A stretch of DNA of 64,000 bases from Hymenobacter citatus (lineage in GTDB: Bacteria; Bacteroidota; Bacteroidia; Cytophagales; Hymenobacteraceae), in NCBI RefSeq assembly GCF_014333615.1, contig NZ_JACSCY010000012.1, positions 1-64,000 of the forward strand. The letters are read 5' to 3'. Shown here piece by piece: positions 16,134 through 26,683 of the stretch (its first letter is position 1; each line of letters begins with the position of its first letter). The notes under the pieces are model-generated. The model worked only from the letters and a program-made list of their open reading frames with translations. It was not told the DNA's origin and ran no database searches. The translations under genes were made by a program, and so were the position numbers.

Positions 16134-17876
16134 TTACACGTTTTGTTTCTTGCGCTGGTCCAGGATGTACTCGCTCGTGCGCATCGACAGAGCCAGAATC
16201 GTCCAGGTAGCGTTTTTGTCGCCTTGCTGCACAAACGGCGCGGCATCTACCACAAACAGGTTTTTGCAGTCGTGCGCCTGAGACCATTTGTTGAGAGCCG
16301 ATTTCTTGGGGTCGTCGCCCATGCGCACGGTGCCTACCTCGTGAATAATGCGGCCGGGTGCTTCCAGCCCGTAGTTGGTTTCGGGACCGGGGATTTTGGA
16401 GGTGATAACGGCGCCCATGCCGTGCATAATTTCCTGGAAGGTTTCCTGCATGTGCCGGGCCTGCTGCACCTCAGCATCGGTCCACTTGTAGTGGAATTTC
16501 AGGACCGGAATGCCGTACTTATCCACCACGTCCTTGTCGATTTCGCAGTAGTTATCGATGCGGGCAATGGCGGTGCCGCGTCCGGCCATACCTACCTGCG
16601 TGCCGTAGAAGCGGCGGTAATCATCCTTCAGCGAGGCGCCAAAGCCACCGGCTTCTTTCTTGTTGCCGTCGCGGTCGGGCACCAGGCCGTTCAGCTTGTG
16701 CATGCCCATCCCAAAGCCGTAGGAAGGCATGTGCATGCCGCCGCCGTACTCGATGTGGTAGCCGCGGGGGAAGTTCAGCTTTTTGTTGTCGAGCCACCAA
16801 GGGGTGTAGATGTGCACGCTGCCCACACCGTCCTCGTTGTAGCGCTTGCGGTCCATCAACTGGGGTAGGAAACCGCCCAGGCTGGCACCAGTGGAGTCGT
16901 GAATGTACTTGCCCACCACACCGCTGCTGTTGGCGAGACCGTTGGGGTGGCGCGTCGACACGGAGTTGAGTAGCAAGCGGGCCGATTCGCCGGCGCTGGC
17001 ACCCAGAATCACCGTCTTGCCCAGCACCTGGTATTCCTGCAACGTTTCCTTGTCTACGTACGACACGCCCGTAGCCAGGCCGTCGGCGTCGGTCAGCACC
17101 TCGCGCACCATGGCGTTGGTGATGAGCTTCATGTTGCCGGTTTTCAGGGCCGGAATCACCAGGCACGACGACGCGGAGAAGTCGCCGTACACCTTGCAGC
17201 TACGGCCGCACTGCCCGCAGAAAAAGCAGGCGCCCCGGTCTTTGTTGTCGGGTAGGGCTTCGGTGAGCACTGAGCCCCGGCCGGGAATTACCTTCACGCC
17301 GGCCTTCTCGGCGCCCTTCTTAATGAACAGCTCGTTGAGACGGGGCTTGGGTGGGGGTAGGAAAATGCCATCGGGCTCGTTTTCCAGGTTTTCCACGGTG
17401 CCGTAGATACCAATGAGGCGGTCCAGCTTGTCGTAGTAGGGCTTCACCTCGTCGTAGGTGATGGGCCAGTCATCGGTGAGGCCGTCAATGTGGTGGCTCT
17501 TGAAATCGTTGGGGCCCATGCGCAGTGAGATGCGGCCCCAGTGGTTGGTGCGCCCGCCCATCATGCGTGCCCGGAACCAGTCGAATTGCGTACCGTCTTT
17601 GGTGGTATACGGTTCGCCATCCAGCTCCCAGCCGCCATAGGCTGCGTCAAAGTCGCCAAAGGGGCGCACCGTAGAGGCCCCGCGCCGCGGCGACTCGTAC
17701 GAGAACTTCAGCTGCTGCGCGTCTTTGGCCGGATCGAAGTAGGCACCGGCTTCCAGCATCAAGACCTTCAGACCGGCATGAGCCAGCACGTAGCCCGCCA
17801 TGCCGCCCCCGGCCCCCGAACCCACGATAACGGCATCGTATACCGTCCCCGATTTCTTAATTTCAAAAGTGCTCAT
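16134..17876 (-). CDS. GMC family FAD oxidoreductase
   Basis: 580 residues. Glucose-methanol-choline type flavoprotein: FAD-binding VIVGSGAGGGMAGYVLAHAG near residues 16-35, the NHWGRISLRM segment, a four-cysteine GACFFCGQCGRSCKVYG near residue 220 (possible cluster or metal site), and the C-terminal GDKNATWTILALSMR with the family's conserved Asn and Thr. Partnered with a subunit-3 protein, it most resembles the large subunit of periplasmic sugar or glucoside 3-dehydrogenases. Such enzymes make 3-keto sugars, the substrates of DUF1080 hydrolases, and a DUF1080 gene is 80 bp upstream. The specific sugar is not known. Confidence 0.88.
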   Translation of the reverse strand: MSTFEIKKSGTVYDAVIVGSGAGGGMAGYVLAHAGLKVLMLEAGAYFDPAKDAQQLKFSYESPRRGASTVRPFGDFDAAYGGWELDGEPYTTKDGTQFDWFRARMMGGRTNHWGRISLRMGPNDFKSHHIDGLTDDWPITYDEVKPYYDKLDRLIGIYGTVENLENEPDGIFLPPPKPRLNELFIKKGAEKAGVKVIPGRGSVLTEALPDNKDRGACFFCGQCGRSCKVYGDFSASSCLVIPALKTGNMKLITNAMVREVLTDADGLATGVSYVDKETLQEYQVLGKTVILGASAGESARLLLNSVSTRHPNGLANSSGVVGKYIHDSTGASLGGFLPQLMDRKRYNEDGVGSVHIYTPWWLDNKKLNFPRGYHIEYGGGMHMPSYGFGMGMHKLNGLVPDRDGNKKEAGGFGASLKDDYRRFYGTQVGMAGRGTAIARIDNYCEIDKDVVDKYGIPVLKFHYKWTDAEVQQARHMQETFQEIMHGMGAVITSKIPGPETNYGLEAPGRIIHEVGTVRMGDDPKKSALNKWSQAHDCKNLFVVDAAPFVQQGDKNATWTILALSMRTSEYILDQRKKQNV

Positions 17877-17956
17877 ATTCTATATTGAGTTGCCAATTGC
17901 GAGTTGAGTTGCGCGTTGTGAGACCGTCATTTCGACCAGCGGGAGAAATGAGGGTC

Positions 17957-18643
17957 TTATAATTCTGTAATGGTGATGTTGCGGAAGGCTACTTCGTGGC
18001 CGTGGTCTTGCAGGGCAATATGGCCCTTGGGGTAGGCGGCAAAGTCTTTCCAGGTTTTAAACTTGCTGTTGTTGATCAGCTCGTTCCACTCTGGGCTACC
18101 CATCTGCGTTTCCACGATCTTGGTGCCGTTCAGCCAGAACGTGAGGTGGCCGTTTTGCTTGCGCAGCTTCACCTTATTCCACTCGCCGGCGGGTTTCGCC
18201 ACGTCTTTGGCCGGGGCTTTCATATCATATAAGGAGCCGGCCAAGTGGTTTGCTTTTTTGTTGTCTGATGCCTTGATGTTGTCCAACACTTGCATCTCGA
18301 TACCGGTTTGGTAGGTGGCATGAAACTTTGGATCTTCCTGCACGCCGAAGATGATGCCGCTGTTGCCGGCTTCCGTAATATTCCAGTCCAGGGCCAGCTC
18401 GAAGTTTTCGTACTCTTTATCCGTCACCAAGTCGCCCTGGCCTTCGGCTTTCGGGTCCAGTTGTAGGGTGCCGTTCACGGCCTTCCACGCGGGCGTGGCG
18501 TCGGGTTTCAGGTAGAGGTGCCAGCCATTGGTGGTTTTGCCATCAAACAATACCTGGGGCTTTTTGCTGGCCGACTGCTTGTTGGCCGGCGCGAGCGGGC
18601 TACAGGCTATCAGCGCTGCAATACTGACAACGAGAAGTTTCAT
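17957..18643 (-). CDS. DUF1080 (3-keto-disaccharide hydrolase family) lipoprotein
   Basis: 228 residues with a lipoprotein signal (LLVVSIAALIAC, cysteine 14). The domain is a concanavalin-like DUF1080 fold: VLFDGKTTNGWHLY, GDLVTDKEYENFELALDW, NSGIIFGVQED, YQTGIEMQVLDN, and the C-terminal GHIALQDHGHEVAFRNI. Members have been shown to cleave 3-keto-glycosides. It is the first gene of a likely three-gene operon with a GMC oxidoreductase and a subunit-3 protein, which would oxidise the sugar at C3 before cleavage in the periplasm. The coupling of the three is inference from order and family roles. Confidence 0.88.
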   Translation of the reverse strand: MKLLVVSIAALIACSPLAPANKQSASKKPQVLFDGKTTNGWHLYLKPDATPAWKAVNGTLQLDPKAEGQGDLVTDKEYENFELALDWNITEAGNSGIIFGVQEDPKFHATYQTGIEMQVLDNIKASDNKKANHLAGSLYDMKAPAKDVAKPAGEWNKVKLRKQNGHLTFWLNGTKIVETQMGSPEWNELINNSKFKTWKDFAAYPKGHIALQDHGHEVAFRNITITEL

Positions 18644-18999
18644 GTAGTGTGGTTTATGGGTAGGGTAGGAAAGACCGTAAAGGCTGACTGCACGAACAAG
18701 AGGAAGCGGAAAACAAAGTCAATAGCCAACAGCAATACACTGTTGCCAGCTGCCAATTGACTCAACATACAGGGTATTAGTTGCTTTTCCTAGCACCGCT
18801 ATGAGGGTATTGTTCTACTTATTTTAAAGATGGACTTCAATTACAGGCAGAAATGCTAAAACGATTTTGCAAGGTAAGATAAGATAAATGCCTGAACAAT
18901 GGGATGAAACAGCGAGCCGACGTATCCCGTAGGTTCAACTATACCGAATGCCAACCGCTCCGTGGCTGCACAGGCCACTTGGCCCTAATCAACAGCAGC
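18644..18999. other. Gene-free upstream region of the DUF1080 operon
   Basis: No supported gene. Presumably holds the divergent promoters for the DUF1080 operon and the small ORF at 19000. The middle (18780-18890) is AT-rich. A short string GCCAATTGACTCAACATA at 18752-18769 resembles in inverse the TTGAGTTGCCAATTG at 17884-17898 on the other side of the DUF1080 gene; significance unclear. Confidence 0.4.
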
Positions 19000-19155
19000 A
19001 TGGCTCAGACAGAAAAAGGACAGAAATTTATCCGGGTGCCGGCCTACACGCGCACCTACCACGGCAAGACCGTCACCGTACCCGCCCACGTACGCAGCAC
19101 CCCTACCCATTGCCCCGATGCCGAGAAGGCAGAGGTAGAAGAGGAAAAGGAGTGA
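19000..19155 (+). CDS. Small basic hypothetical protein
   Basis: 51 residues from this ATG: KFIRVPAYTRTYHGKTVTVP is followed by AHVRSTPTH and an acidic tail. The middle resembles short conserved proteins with repeated VPAYTR / VPAHVR units of unknown function. A longer frame from 18904 is open but its extra residues look random. It stops 10 bp before palindrome A6. Coding status is moderate: the motif is protein-like and codon use matches the neighbours. Confidence 0.5.
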   Translation: MAQTEKGQKFIRVPAYTRTYHGKTVTVPAHVRSTPTHCPDAEKAEVEEEKE

Positions 19156-19164
19156 TAGAATAGG

Positions 19165-19287
19165 TTATCATCCTGAGCGCAACGCATTGGAGCGAAGGAC
19201 CTTATCATGTAGGAACGATTAGCACAACAACAACTCGTTCTATTATAATGGGGTCCTTCGCTCCACTGCGTTGCGTTCAGGATGACA
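19165..19287. repeat. Family A palindrome A6
   Basis: Arms TCATCCTGAGCGCAACGCA and its near inverse with GAGCGAAGGACC. This copy carries a longer arm spacer (AACGCATTG) than the others. The loop has GGAACGATT ... CAACAACTCGTTC. Confidence 0.85.
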
Positions 19288-19320
19288 AGAGGCGTAGAAT
19301 AGCAGGAGAAAAAATAACGC

Positions 19321-19355
19321 AAAAAGGCCCGGAAGAATTTCTTCCGGGCCTTTTT
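19321..19355. terminator. Terminator after dnaK
   Basis: Perfect 15-bp stem AAAAAGGCCCGGAAG / CTTCCGGGCCTTTTT with a 5-base loop, flanked by T-runs on both strands; serves dnaK on the minus strand and could also stop transcripts from the small ORF. Confidence 0.92.
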
Positions 19356-19374
19356 AGTTAGCGTGTGTCAGCAA

Positions 19375-21312
<1,938 letters not shown>

Positions 21313-21408
21313 GTTGGAGGGTTATAGTGTGTAGTTGAAGTGTCTTGGAATGTTGTGCAACTCAGGCACGCAAGGGTAGATACAAGCAGCGTACCAGCCC
21401 TTTTTTTG

Positions 21409-21421
21409 TGACAGATTGTCA
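21409..21421. promoter_or_regulatory. Palindrome upstream of dnaK
   Basis: TGACA-GAT-TGTCA, a 13-bp dyad about 97 bp upstream of the dnaK start, just before an A-rich run on the minus strand. It does not match CIRCE. Might be an operator; no further support. Confidence 0.3.
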
Positions 21422-21573
21422 TTTTTCAATATTCCGTGCCGCCGATATCCGACGGACTGACTTTTACGAAAATCCCGGGGTAGGGATTACGTGACAGGTA
21501 GGCAGCCATGGTGAGTGGTGAAATTGTGAAATGGTGAGTTATTCAAAATTCGCTGTTCACCATTTAGCTAAAA

Positions 21574-21744
21574 TTGCCGGATAGCCGCGTAGCGGCGAAA
21601 GGTTTGTAGCAGATGCCGGCACAAGGAGTGTGCGCCGCGTAGCGGTGCAAGGGGCAGATGGATTCCTTGCACCGCTACGCAGCGCGTCGTGCCAGAAACG
21701 CTTTTGTTCTACAAACCTCTCGCCGCTACGCAGTTATTCGGCAA
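21574..21744. repeat. Nested inverted repeat (family F, GCGTAGCGG type)
   Basis: Two palindromes, one inside the other. Outer arms 21574-21609 and 21709-21744 (TTGCCGGATAGCCGCGTAGC and approximate inverse, then AGGTTTGTAG / CTACAAACCT). Inner arms 21633-21652 and 21665-21686 (CGCCGCGTAGCGGTGCAAGG and its near inverse). Both arms share the unit CCGCGTAGCGG. A period-8 GTGAAATG-like stretch lies just outside at 21513-21540. The element is between the dnaK promoter and the GH92 stop at 21761. Confidence 0.88.
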
Positions 21745-21760
21745 CTCGGGTAACTCTTGC

Positions 21761-24031
21761 CTACTTTGACAACGAAAAGGGTGCATCCTCCGGAGCTATG
21801 CCTCTGGTCAGGGCGGGGGTAGGGGCCATTTGGAGCGTGAGCTTGCCGCCTTTATTCAGGTCGCCATACGTGAGCCAGTGATGGGTGTAGGGCTGATCAT
21901 TTAAAGTAGCCGACTGAATGTAGACGTTAGCCGGCGCGTTGCCCTGCGCGTCGATAACAAACTGCCGGCCATTTTCCAGCGTGAGGGTGGCCTTGGGGAA
22001 AGCCGGGCTGCCGATTACGTATTGGTCGGTGCCGGGGCAGACGCTGTACAGGCCCAGGGCGCTGAGCACGTACCAGGAGGAGGTCTGGCCCTGGTCTTCG
22101 TCGCCGGGGTAGCCGTTTTCGGTGGTGTTATAGAGCTTGCGCATCACCTCGCGCACGTGCTGCTGGGTTTTCCAGGGCTGCCCGCCGTAGGTGTAGAGGT
22201 AGGGCATGTGCTGGATGGGCTGGTTGCCGTGGGCGTACTGCCCCATGTCGGCCATCACCATCTCCGTCATCTCGTGAATCATGCCGCCGTAGGTGCCCAC
22301 CGCCACCGTGTTCGGCTCCGAGAAGACCGAATCGAGCTTGCTGACAAAGTTTTTGTTGCCGCCCAGCAGGTTGATTAGACCCTGTATATCGTGAAACACC
22401 GACCACTCCCAGTGCCAGGCGTTGCCCTCGGTGAAGGGGCCGCCCCACTCCACGGGATTGAAGTTTGCTACCCACTCGCCGTTGGCCTGCCTACCCCGCA
22501 TGAAGCCCGTTTTGGGGTCATACACGTTGCGGTAGTTGTACATCTGGCGAGTAAAAATATTCTTGTAAAAGTCGTTGCCAATGGCGCTGGCCAGCTGGTA
22601 GGCGCAGAAGTCGTCGTAGGCGTATTCCAGGGTTTTGGCCGTGGCCTCGCGGTATTTGGGGTAGGGCACGTAGCCAAGCTGGTAGTACTCAGCAAAGCCG
22701 TGGCGGCCGTTGGCGGGACCCCAGGGGCCTTTGTTGGTGGCCTCGTGCAGGTAAGCGCGCAGGGCCTGCTCGGGGTCGAAGGTGCGGATGCCCTTCATCC
22801 AGGCATCAGTGAGCAAGGAAATGGCGTGGTTGCCAATCATGCTACCCCCTTCGCCGGGAAACGACCATGAGGGCAGCCAGCCGCATTGCTCCTGCGCCGC
22901 CAGCAAGGCCTGCATGTAGCGACCGTGCATGGTAGGGTAGAGCAGGGCATTTAGCGGAAACTGCGCCCGGAAGGTGTCCCAAAAGCCGGTGTCGGTGAAC
23001 ATATAGCCCTCGTGCACCTTGCTGTCGTAGGGGCTGAAGTAGTACGGCTTGCCGGCTTTGTCGTACTCATAGAACTGGCGCGAGAACAGGCTAGCCCTAA
23101 AAAAACAGGAGTAAAACGTAGCCTTATCTTCCTCCGTGCCGCCCTCCATTTTAATCCGGCCCAAGTGCTGGTTCCAAATTTTGGCCGCGGCAGCTTTGGT
23201 GTCGTCCAGTCTTTTGAATTTGCCCAGCTCCTTTTGCAGCGTCACGCTGGCTTGCTTGGGGCTGATGTAGGAGGAAGCCGTTTTGGCCTGCACCGTGGCG
23301 CCGTCTTTGAAGCGCAGGTACACGCCTACCCCCTCGCCGGCGCCTTGCTGCTGGCCGGCCTGCACGGTGTTTTTGCGGTTTTCCCAGGTGCCATAAGCTG
23401 TGAAGGGTTGGTCGAATACCACTTCCAGGTAGCTTTTCAGCGAGTGGTCTTTGTTGCTTTTGTTGTTGCTGACGAAGCCGGTTATTTTCCGCTCCTTCGG
23501 CCATATTTTCAGCTCGCTGATGCCGGTATAGCCATCGAGCACCACGTAGCTGGCCCCTTTCGGAAACCGAAACCGCAAGTGGGCGCCGCGCTCGGTGGGA
23601 GCTATTTCGGTGGTGACGTGGTTGGCGAGCGTTACTTTGTAGTAATTAGGCTTCGCAATTTCGTCGGTGTGGGAGAAGCCGGTGGCCCGCTCGTTTTCTC
23701 CTACCACCAGCTGGCCGCTCACCGGCATCAGCGAGAACACGCAATAATCCTCTGTCCAGGAGCTGCACTGGTGCGCCTGCTGGAAGCCCCGGATGGTTTT
23801 CTTAGCGTATTGGTATTTCCACCCGTCGCCGTTTTTGCCGGTTTGGGGCGTCCAGGTGTGCATCCCGAAGGGGAGGGCAGTGGTAGGGTAGGTGTTGCCG
23901 CGGGTGAGGTGAAAGTCGGAGTTCGTGCCTTGCAACGTGTTCACATAGGACACCAGGTCGCGCTGCTGCGCGCGTACGGCGAATACGCTAAGCTGTAAAA
24001 TCAGGAAGAAGGGTAGGGCTTTCGTTGGCAT
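21761..24031 (-). CDS. GH92 family alpha-mannosidase
   Basis: 756 residues with a signal peptide (MPTKALPFFLILQLSVFAVRA). GH92 enzymes are calcium-dependent exo-alpha-mannosidases, acting outside the cytoplasm on N-glycan-type mannose. Seen: VNTLQGTNSDFHLTRGNTYP near the mature N-terminus, GFQQAHQCSSW (the family's G-F-x-x-x-H segment), DTGFWDTFR, NAWHWEWSVFHD, and the catalytic-region GYPGDEDQGQTSSWYVLSAL with SALGLYSVCPG. The open frame extends to 24160 but only the ATG at 24031 gives a signal peptide. No SusCD pair or other mannosidase is adjacent, so the exact glycan is uncertain. Confidence 0.93.
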   Translation of the reverse strand: MPTKALPFFLILQLSVFAVRAQQRDLVSYVNTLQGTNSDFHLTRGNTYPTTALPFGMHTWTPQTGKNGDGWKYQYAKKTIRGFQQAHQCSSWTEDYCVFSLMPVSGQLVVGENERATGFSHTDEIAKPNYYKVTLANHVTTEIAPTERGAHLRFRFPKGASYVVLDGYTGISELKIWPKERKITGFVSNNKSNKDHSLKSYLEVVFDQPFTAYGTWENRKNTVQAGQQQGAGEGVGVYLRFKDGATVQAKTASSYISPKQASVTLQKELGKFKRLDDTKAAAAKIWNQHLGRIKMEGGTEEDKATFYSCFFRASLFSRQFYEYDKAGKPYYFSPYDSKVHEGYMFTDTGFWDTFRAQFPLNALLYPTMHGRYMQALLAAQEQCGWLPSWSFPGEGGSMIGNHAISLLTDAWMKGIRTFDPEQALRAYLHEATNKGPWGPANGRHGFAEYYQLGYVPYPKYREATAKTLEYAYDDFCAYQLASAIGNDFYKNIFTRQMYNYRNVYDPKTGFMRGRQANGEWVANFNPVEWGGPFTEGNAWHWEWSVFHDIQGLINLLGGNKNFVSKLDSVFSEPNTVAVGTYGGMIHEMTEMVMADMGQYAHGNQPIQHMPYLYTYGGQPWKTQQHVREVMRKLYNTTENGYPGDEDQGQTSSWYVLSALGLYSVCPGTDQYVIGSPAFPKATLTLENGRQFVIDAQGNAPANVYIQSATLNDQPYTHHWLTYGDLNKGGKLTLQMAPTPALTRGIAPEDAPFSLSK

Positions 24032-24196
24032 AGCGTGTCTTGGATGGATAGGCGGATTTTCTAACCTGAATCTGTTTTGACAGGGTAGGTTATATTTTCC
24101 AATCGACACATTTAGAACGCTATAGCTGCGTGGGGATTTAAGGGAGACGAAATACAGCAAGATGTTGCATCTCTACCCCTTAACTAGCCAATCAAC

Positions 24197-25138
24197 CTAC
24201 TGCATACGAGTCAGAAACCCCGCAATGGTCCGTTGCCACAGCGCAGGCTGTTTGCGCCAGTAGGGCTCGTGGCCGGCCAGAGCAAAGTCCTGCCGCTGCT
24301 TAGGGCCACGCAGACCGCGGAAAACAGCGTCGGTTTCGGCGCGGGTTACGCGGGCGTCCTGCTCTCCCCACATCAGTAGGGTAGGGGTAGTGATGTGCGT
24401 GGCGTAGTCGGTGGCTTTCAGTCCGTAGGCTCAGAAGCCATTCTGCACGCCGCCCCAAAATACCAGCAGATTGGCCATCGGAAAGCTTGGCACGTGCATG
24501 GAGGCGAAGCGGTTTTGGGCGGTTTGCAGCATACTGCCGTAGGGACACTCTATTATATTGGCGGCCGGCCGTACACCCAGCTCACTTTCAGCCCGCAAAA
24601 TGGCCACAGCACCCATGCTGGGACCATACAGTACAATCGGGCCGGTGGTGGGTTGCCGTTGCAGCCAGTGCACTGCGGCGGCCACGTCATCGGCCTCGCG
24701 GTAGCCGACGGTGGTGCGGTAGCCCTCGGAGCCGCCGTTGCCCGCAAAATCGACCAGCAGCACCGCGTAGCCCAGCCGCCGGAAGTAGGCCGCTTCCGTT
24801 ACCAGCTTTGATTTGTTGCTGGTGTAGCCATGAAACAGCGCCACCGTGCCGCGCCGCCCGGCCACCGGGCCATACCACGCGGCCAACCGACCATTGGGAC
24901 TATCAATGAAAACAGACTGGTAGGGAAACGACGGTACGCCCTCGTTCACGGGCTTGGGGTTGCGCACGCCCGTAAGCAACAGCGTCAGCTTCTGCGCCGC
25001 GGAAACCCGCTCTGGGCTTTGGGTGCGCGGACCGCCGGCCTCCACAAAATGCGTGAAGCGCCAAGCGTGAAAGAACGTCACCACATTCATCCCCAGCAGC
25101 GCGAGCAGCAACGCCCACAGCCACCACCGCCGACGCAT
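24197..25138 (-). pseudogene. Alpha/beta hydrolase interrupted by an in-frame TGA
   Basis: From the ATG at 25138 the frame encodes an N-terminal membrane anchor (WWLWALLLALLGMNVVTFF) and an alpha/beta hydrolase: ALFHGYTSNKS, VLLVDFAGNGGSEG and the nucleophile elbow GPSMG (Ser174). A TGA at 24431-24433 stops translation after residue 235, but the same frame continues without a shift to a TAG at 24197, and the continuation is clearly homologous: TPTLLMWGEQDARV with the catalytic Asp and ALAGHEPYW with the catalytic His. The truncated product lacks two of three catalytic residues. One base change (for example TGG to TGA) explains it; sequencing error or readthrough remain possible. Its ATG overlaps the pseudouridine synthase stop by one base. 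Confidence 0.85.
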
Positions 25139-25959
25139 TATTTCCGGCCGGCGTTGCGGCCGCTGCTGGCTGGGCGGCCGGTGCCCGGTTTCCGGCTGGC
25201 GCCGCGGCTACCTTTGTCAGAGGGTTTGTTGTCGTTGGTGCGAGCCGCTGGTTTGCCGCCGAAGCCGCCGCGGTTGTAGCCGCCGGCTGCGTTTTTGGGC
25301 TTGGTGCCGGGGCGCACGCCGCCGGGCCAAAACTCGCCTTTCTTGCGGCTGTCGGTGGCGCGGGAGGTGCCGGCCTCAGCGGTCTGGGCGGCCGTCAGGT
25401 CTTTCAGGGTTTGTACTTCGGTGGTGGTCAGCTCGCGCCACTGGCCGGGTGCTAGATCCAGCAGATCGAGGCCAGCGAGCTGGGCCCTTACCAGGCGCAG
25501 GGTAGGGAAGCCCACGGCGGCCGTCATCTTGCGCACCTGCCGGTTCATGCCCTGCGAAATCGTGATTTGCACCCAACTGGTGGGGATATTGGCCCGAAAG
25601 CGTACCGGCTTGCTCCGCTCCCACAGCGCGGGCGGCTCGGGCAGCACCGCTACCTCAGCGGGGGTAGTAAAGCCGGATTTGATGTCCACGCCGCGCCGCA
25701 GTTGCTCCAGGGCTTCCTCCGTCGGCTCGCCCTCTACTTGCACCCAATACGTTTTCGGAATCTTGAAGCGCGGTTCCGATAAGCGGTGCTGGAGCTGCTT
25801 GTCGTCGGTGAGCAGCACTAGGCCTTCCGAATCGTAGTCCAGCCTTCCCACGGGGTAGATGTTGGGCACGGCCACAAAATCTTTGAGCGTAGCCCGGCCG
25901 CTTTCGTCGGTGAATTGAGTGAGGACTTCGTAGGGCTTGTTGAGCAGCAGGTAGCGCAT
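25138..25959 (-). CDS. 23S rRNA pseudouridine synthase, RluE/RsuA family
   Basis: 273 residues. Isomerises a specific uridine in rRNA. The N-terminus MRYLLLNKPYEVLTQFT and the active-site GRLDYDSEGLVLLTDD (Asp41) match RluE; TISQGMNRQVRKMTAAVGFPTLRLVR and LAPGQWREL complete the catalytic domain by about residue 185. There is no S4 domain. The last 80 residues are a basic, glycine/asparagine-rich tail (GGYNRGGFGGKPAARTN) probably helping RNA binding, a frequent extension in Bacteroidetes. It overlaps the downstream hydrolase pseudogene start by one base (TAATG), so they were co-transcribed. Confidence 0.92.
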   Translation of the reverse strand: MRYLLLNKPYEVLTQFTDESGRATLKDFVAVPNIYPVGRLDYDSEGLVLLTDDKQLQHRLSEPRFKIPKTYWVQVEGEPTEEALEQLRRGVDIKSGFTTPAEVAVLPEPPALWERSKPVRFRANIPTSWVQITISQGMNRQVRKMTAAVGFPTLRLVRAQLAGLDLLDLAPGQWRELTTTEVQTLKDLTAAQTAEAGTSRATDSRKKGEFWPGGVRPGTKPKNAAGGYNRGGFGGKPAARTNDNKPSDKGSRGASRKPGTGRPASSGRNAGRK

Positions 25960-26016
25960 GGGAGCAAAGTGAAATATCCTGCAAAGGACGACAAATTTCA
26001 GGCCCCGCCGCTCGGT

Positions 26017-26451
26017 CTACCGCCCCAGCTTGCGCAAGCGGGCACGCACCAGTCCCTCAGGCACTACCTCATGCATGGTGCCCGAGCGGTAGACCACATA
26101 CGTGGCGCTGTCGTGGCGGACAATGCCGTGCCCCCCCGACGTATCGTAAGTGTGCGCCAGCAGCGTACCAATGCGTACCGTATCGGCGGCGCGGCGCGGG
26201 GGGAGGGCCAGGGGCGGTACGGTATCGGGGGCAAGCGCGGCGGCATTCAGCACGGCCATGCGCGCCTGGTAGGCGAGGGAATCGTAGCGCGTGTAAGGGC
26301 GCGAGCGGAACTCGCCCGGCTGGTAGTCCTCGCTGTGCGTGAAGTGGGTGCGCACGGCTTCTTTCACCTGCGCCTGTGCCTGCTCCTCAGCAGTTTGCTG
26401 ACAGGCGGGCAGGCAAAAAAGCAGAAGCAGAGTGGGAACAAAGGCTTTCAT
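26017..26451 (-). CDS. Hypothetical lipoprotein
   Basis: 144 residues from the second of two nearby ATGs (the first is at 26457). The signal MKAFVPTLLLLFCLPAC ends in a lipobox, so it is probably lipid anchored. The mature part starts with a Gln/Glu/Ala-rich helix (QQTAEEQAQAQVKEAVR) and contains RSRPYTRYDSLAYQARM, a proline-rich middle and a C-terminal SATYVVYRSGTMHEVV strand-like segment. Not recognised as a known family. It precedes the pseudouridine synthase on the same strand by 57 bp. Confidence 0.6.
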   Translation of the reverse strand: MKAFVPTLLLLFCLPACQQTAEEQAQAQVKEAVRTHFTHSEDYQPGEFRSRPYTRYDSLAYQARMAVLNAAALAPDTVPPLALPPRRAADTVRIGTLLAHTYDTSGGHGIVRHDSATYVVYRSGTMHEVVPEGLVRARLRKLGR

Positions 26452-26563
26452 ATACAAGAATGTGTTTGACGATTGAGGGTCATGCGAAACGCAGCCAAAG
26501 CACGACCGCCTAACGATTTTCTAAGAAGTGGGTTGAGTTAATTGAAAAAGTGGTTTGAACGAT

Positions 26564-26644
26564 GTAGAGACGCCTATTTGCGTTTCGTCGGCCGCGCCTT
26601 TGCACGAAATCGTTCAACGACAAGCTGCAAGTATGCGTCTCTAC
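26564..26644. repeat. Palindrome family E, copy E1
   Basis: Terminal arms GTAGAGACGC and GCGTCTCTAC are perfect; inside are TTTCGTCGG and AAATCGTTCAACGAC. A weaker outer repeat (TTGAGTTA at 26533, TAACTCAA at 26668) extends it. A second copy with the same design is at 56292-56389. Confidence 0.75.
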
Positions 26645-26683
26645 ACCCTATCAACAACCCACCGGTCTAACTCAAACAACACC

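Noticed and set aside
21409..21421. CIRCE element for dnaK
   Set aside because: Dyad TGACA-GAT-TGTCA does not match the CIRCE consensus and spacing is wrong.
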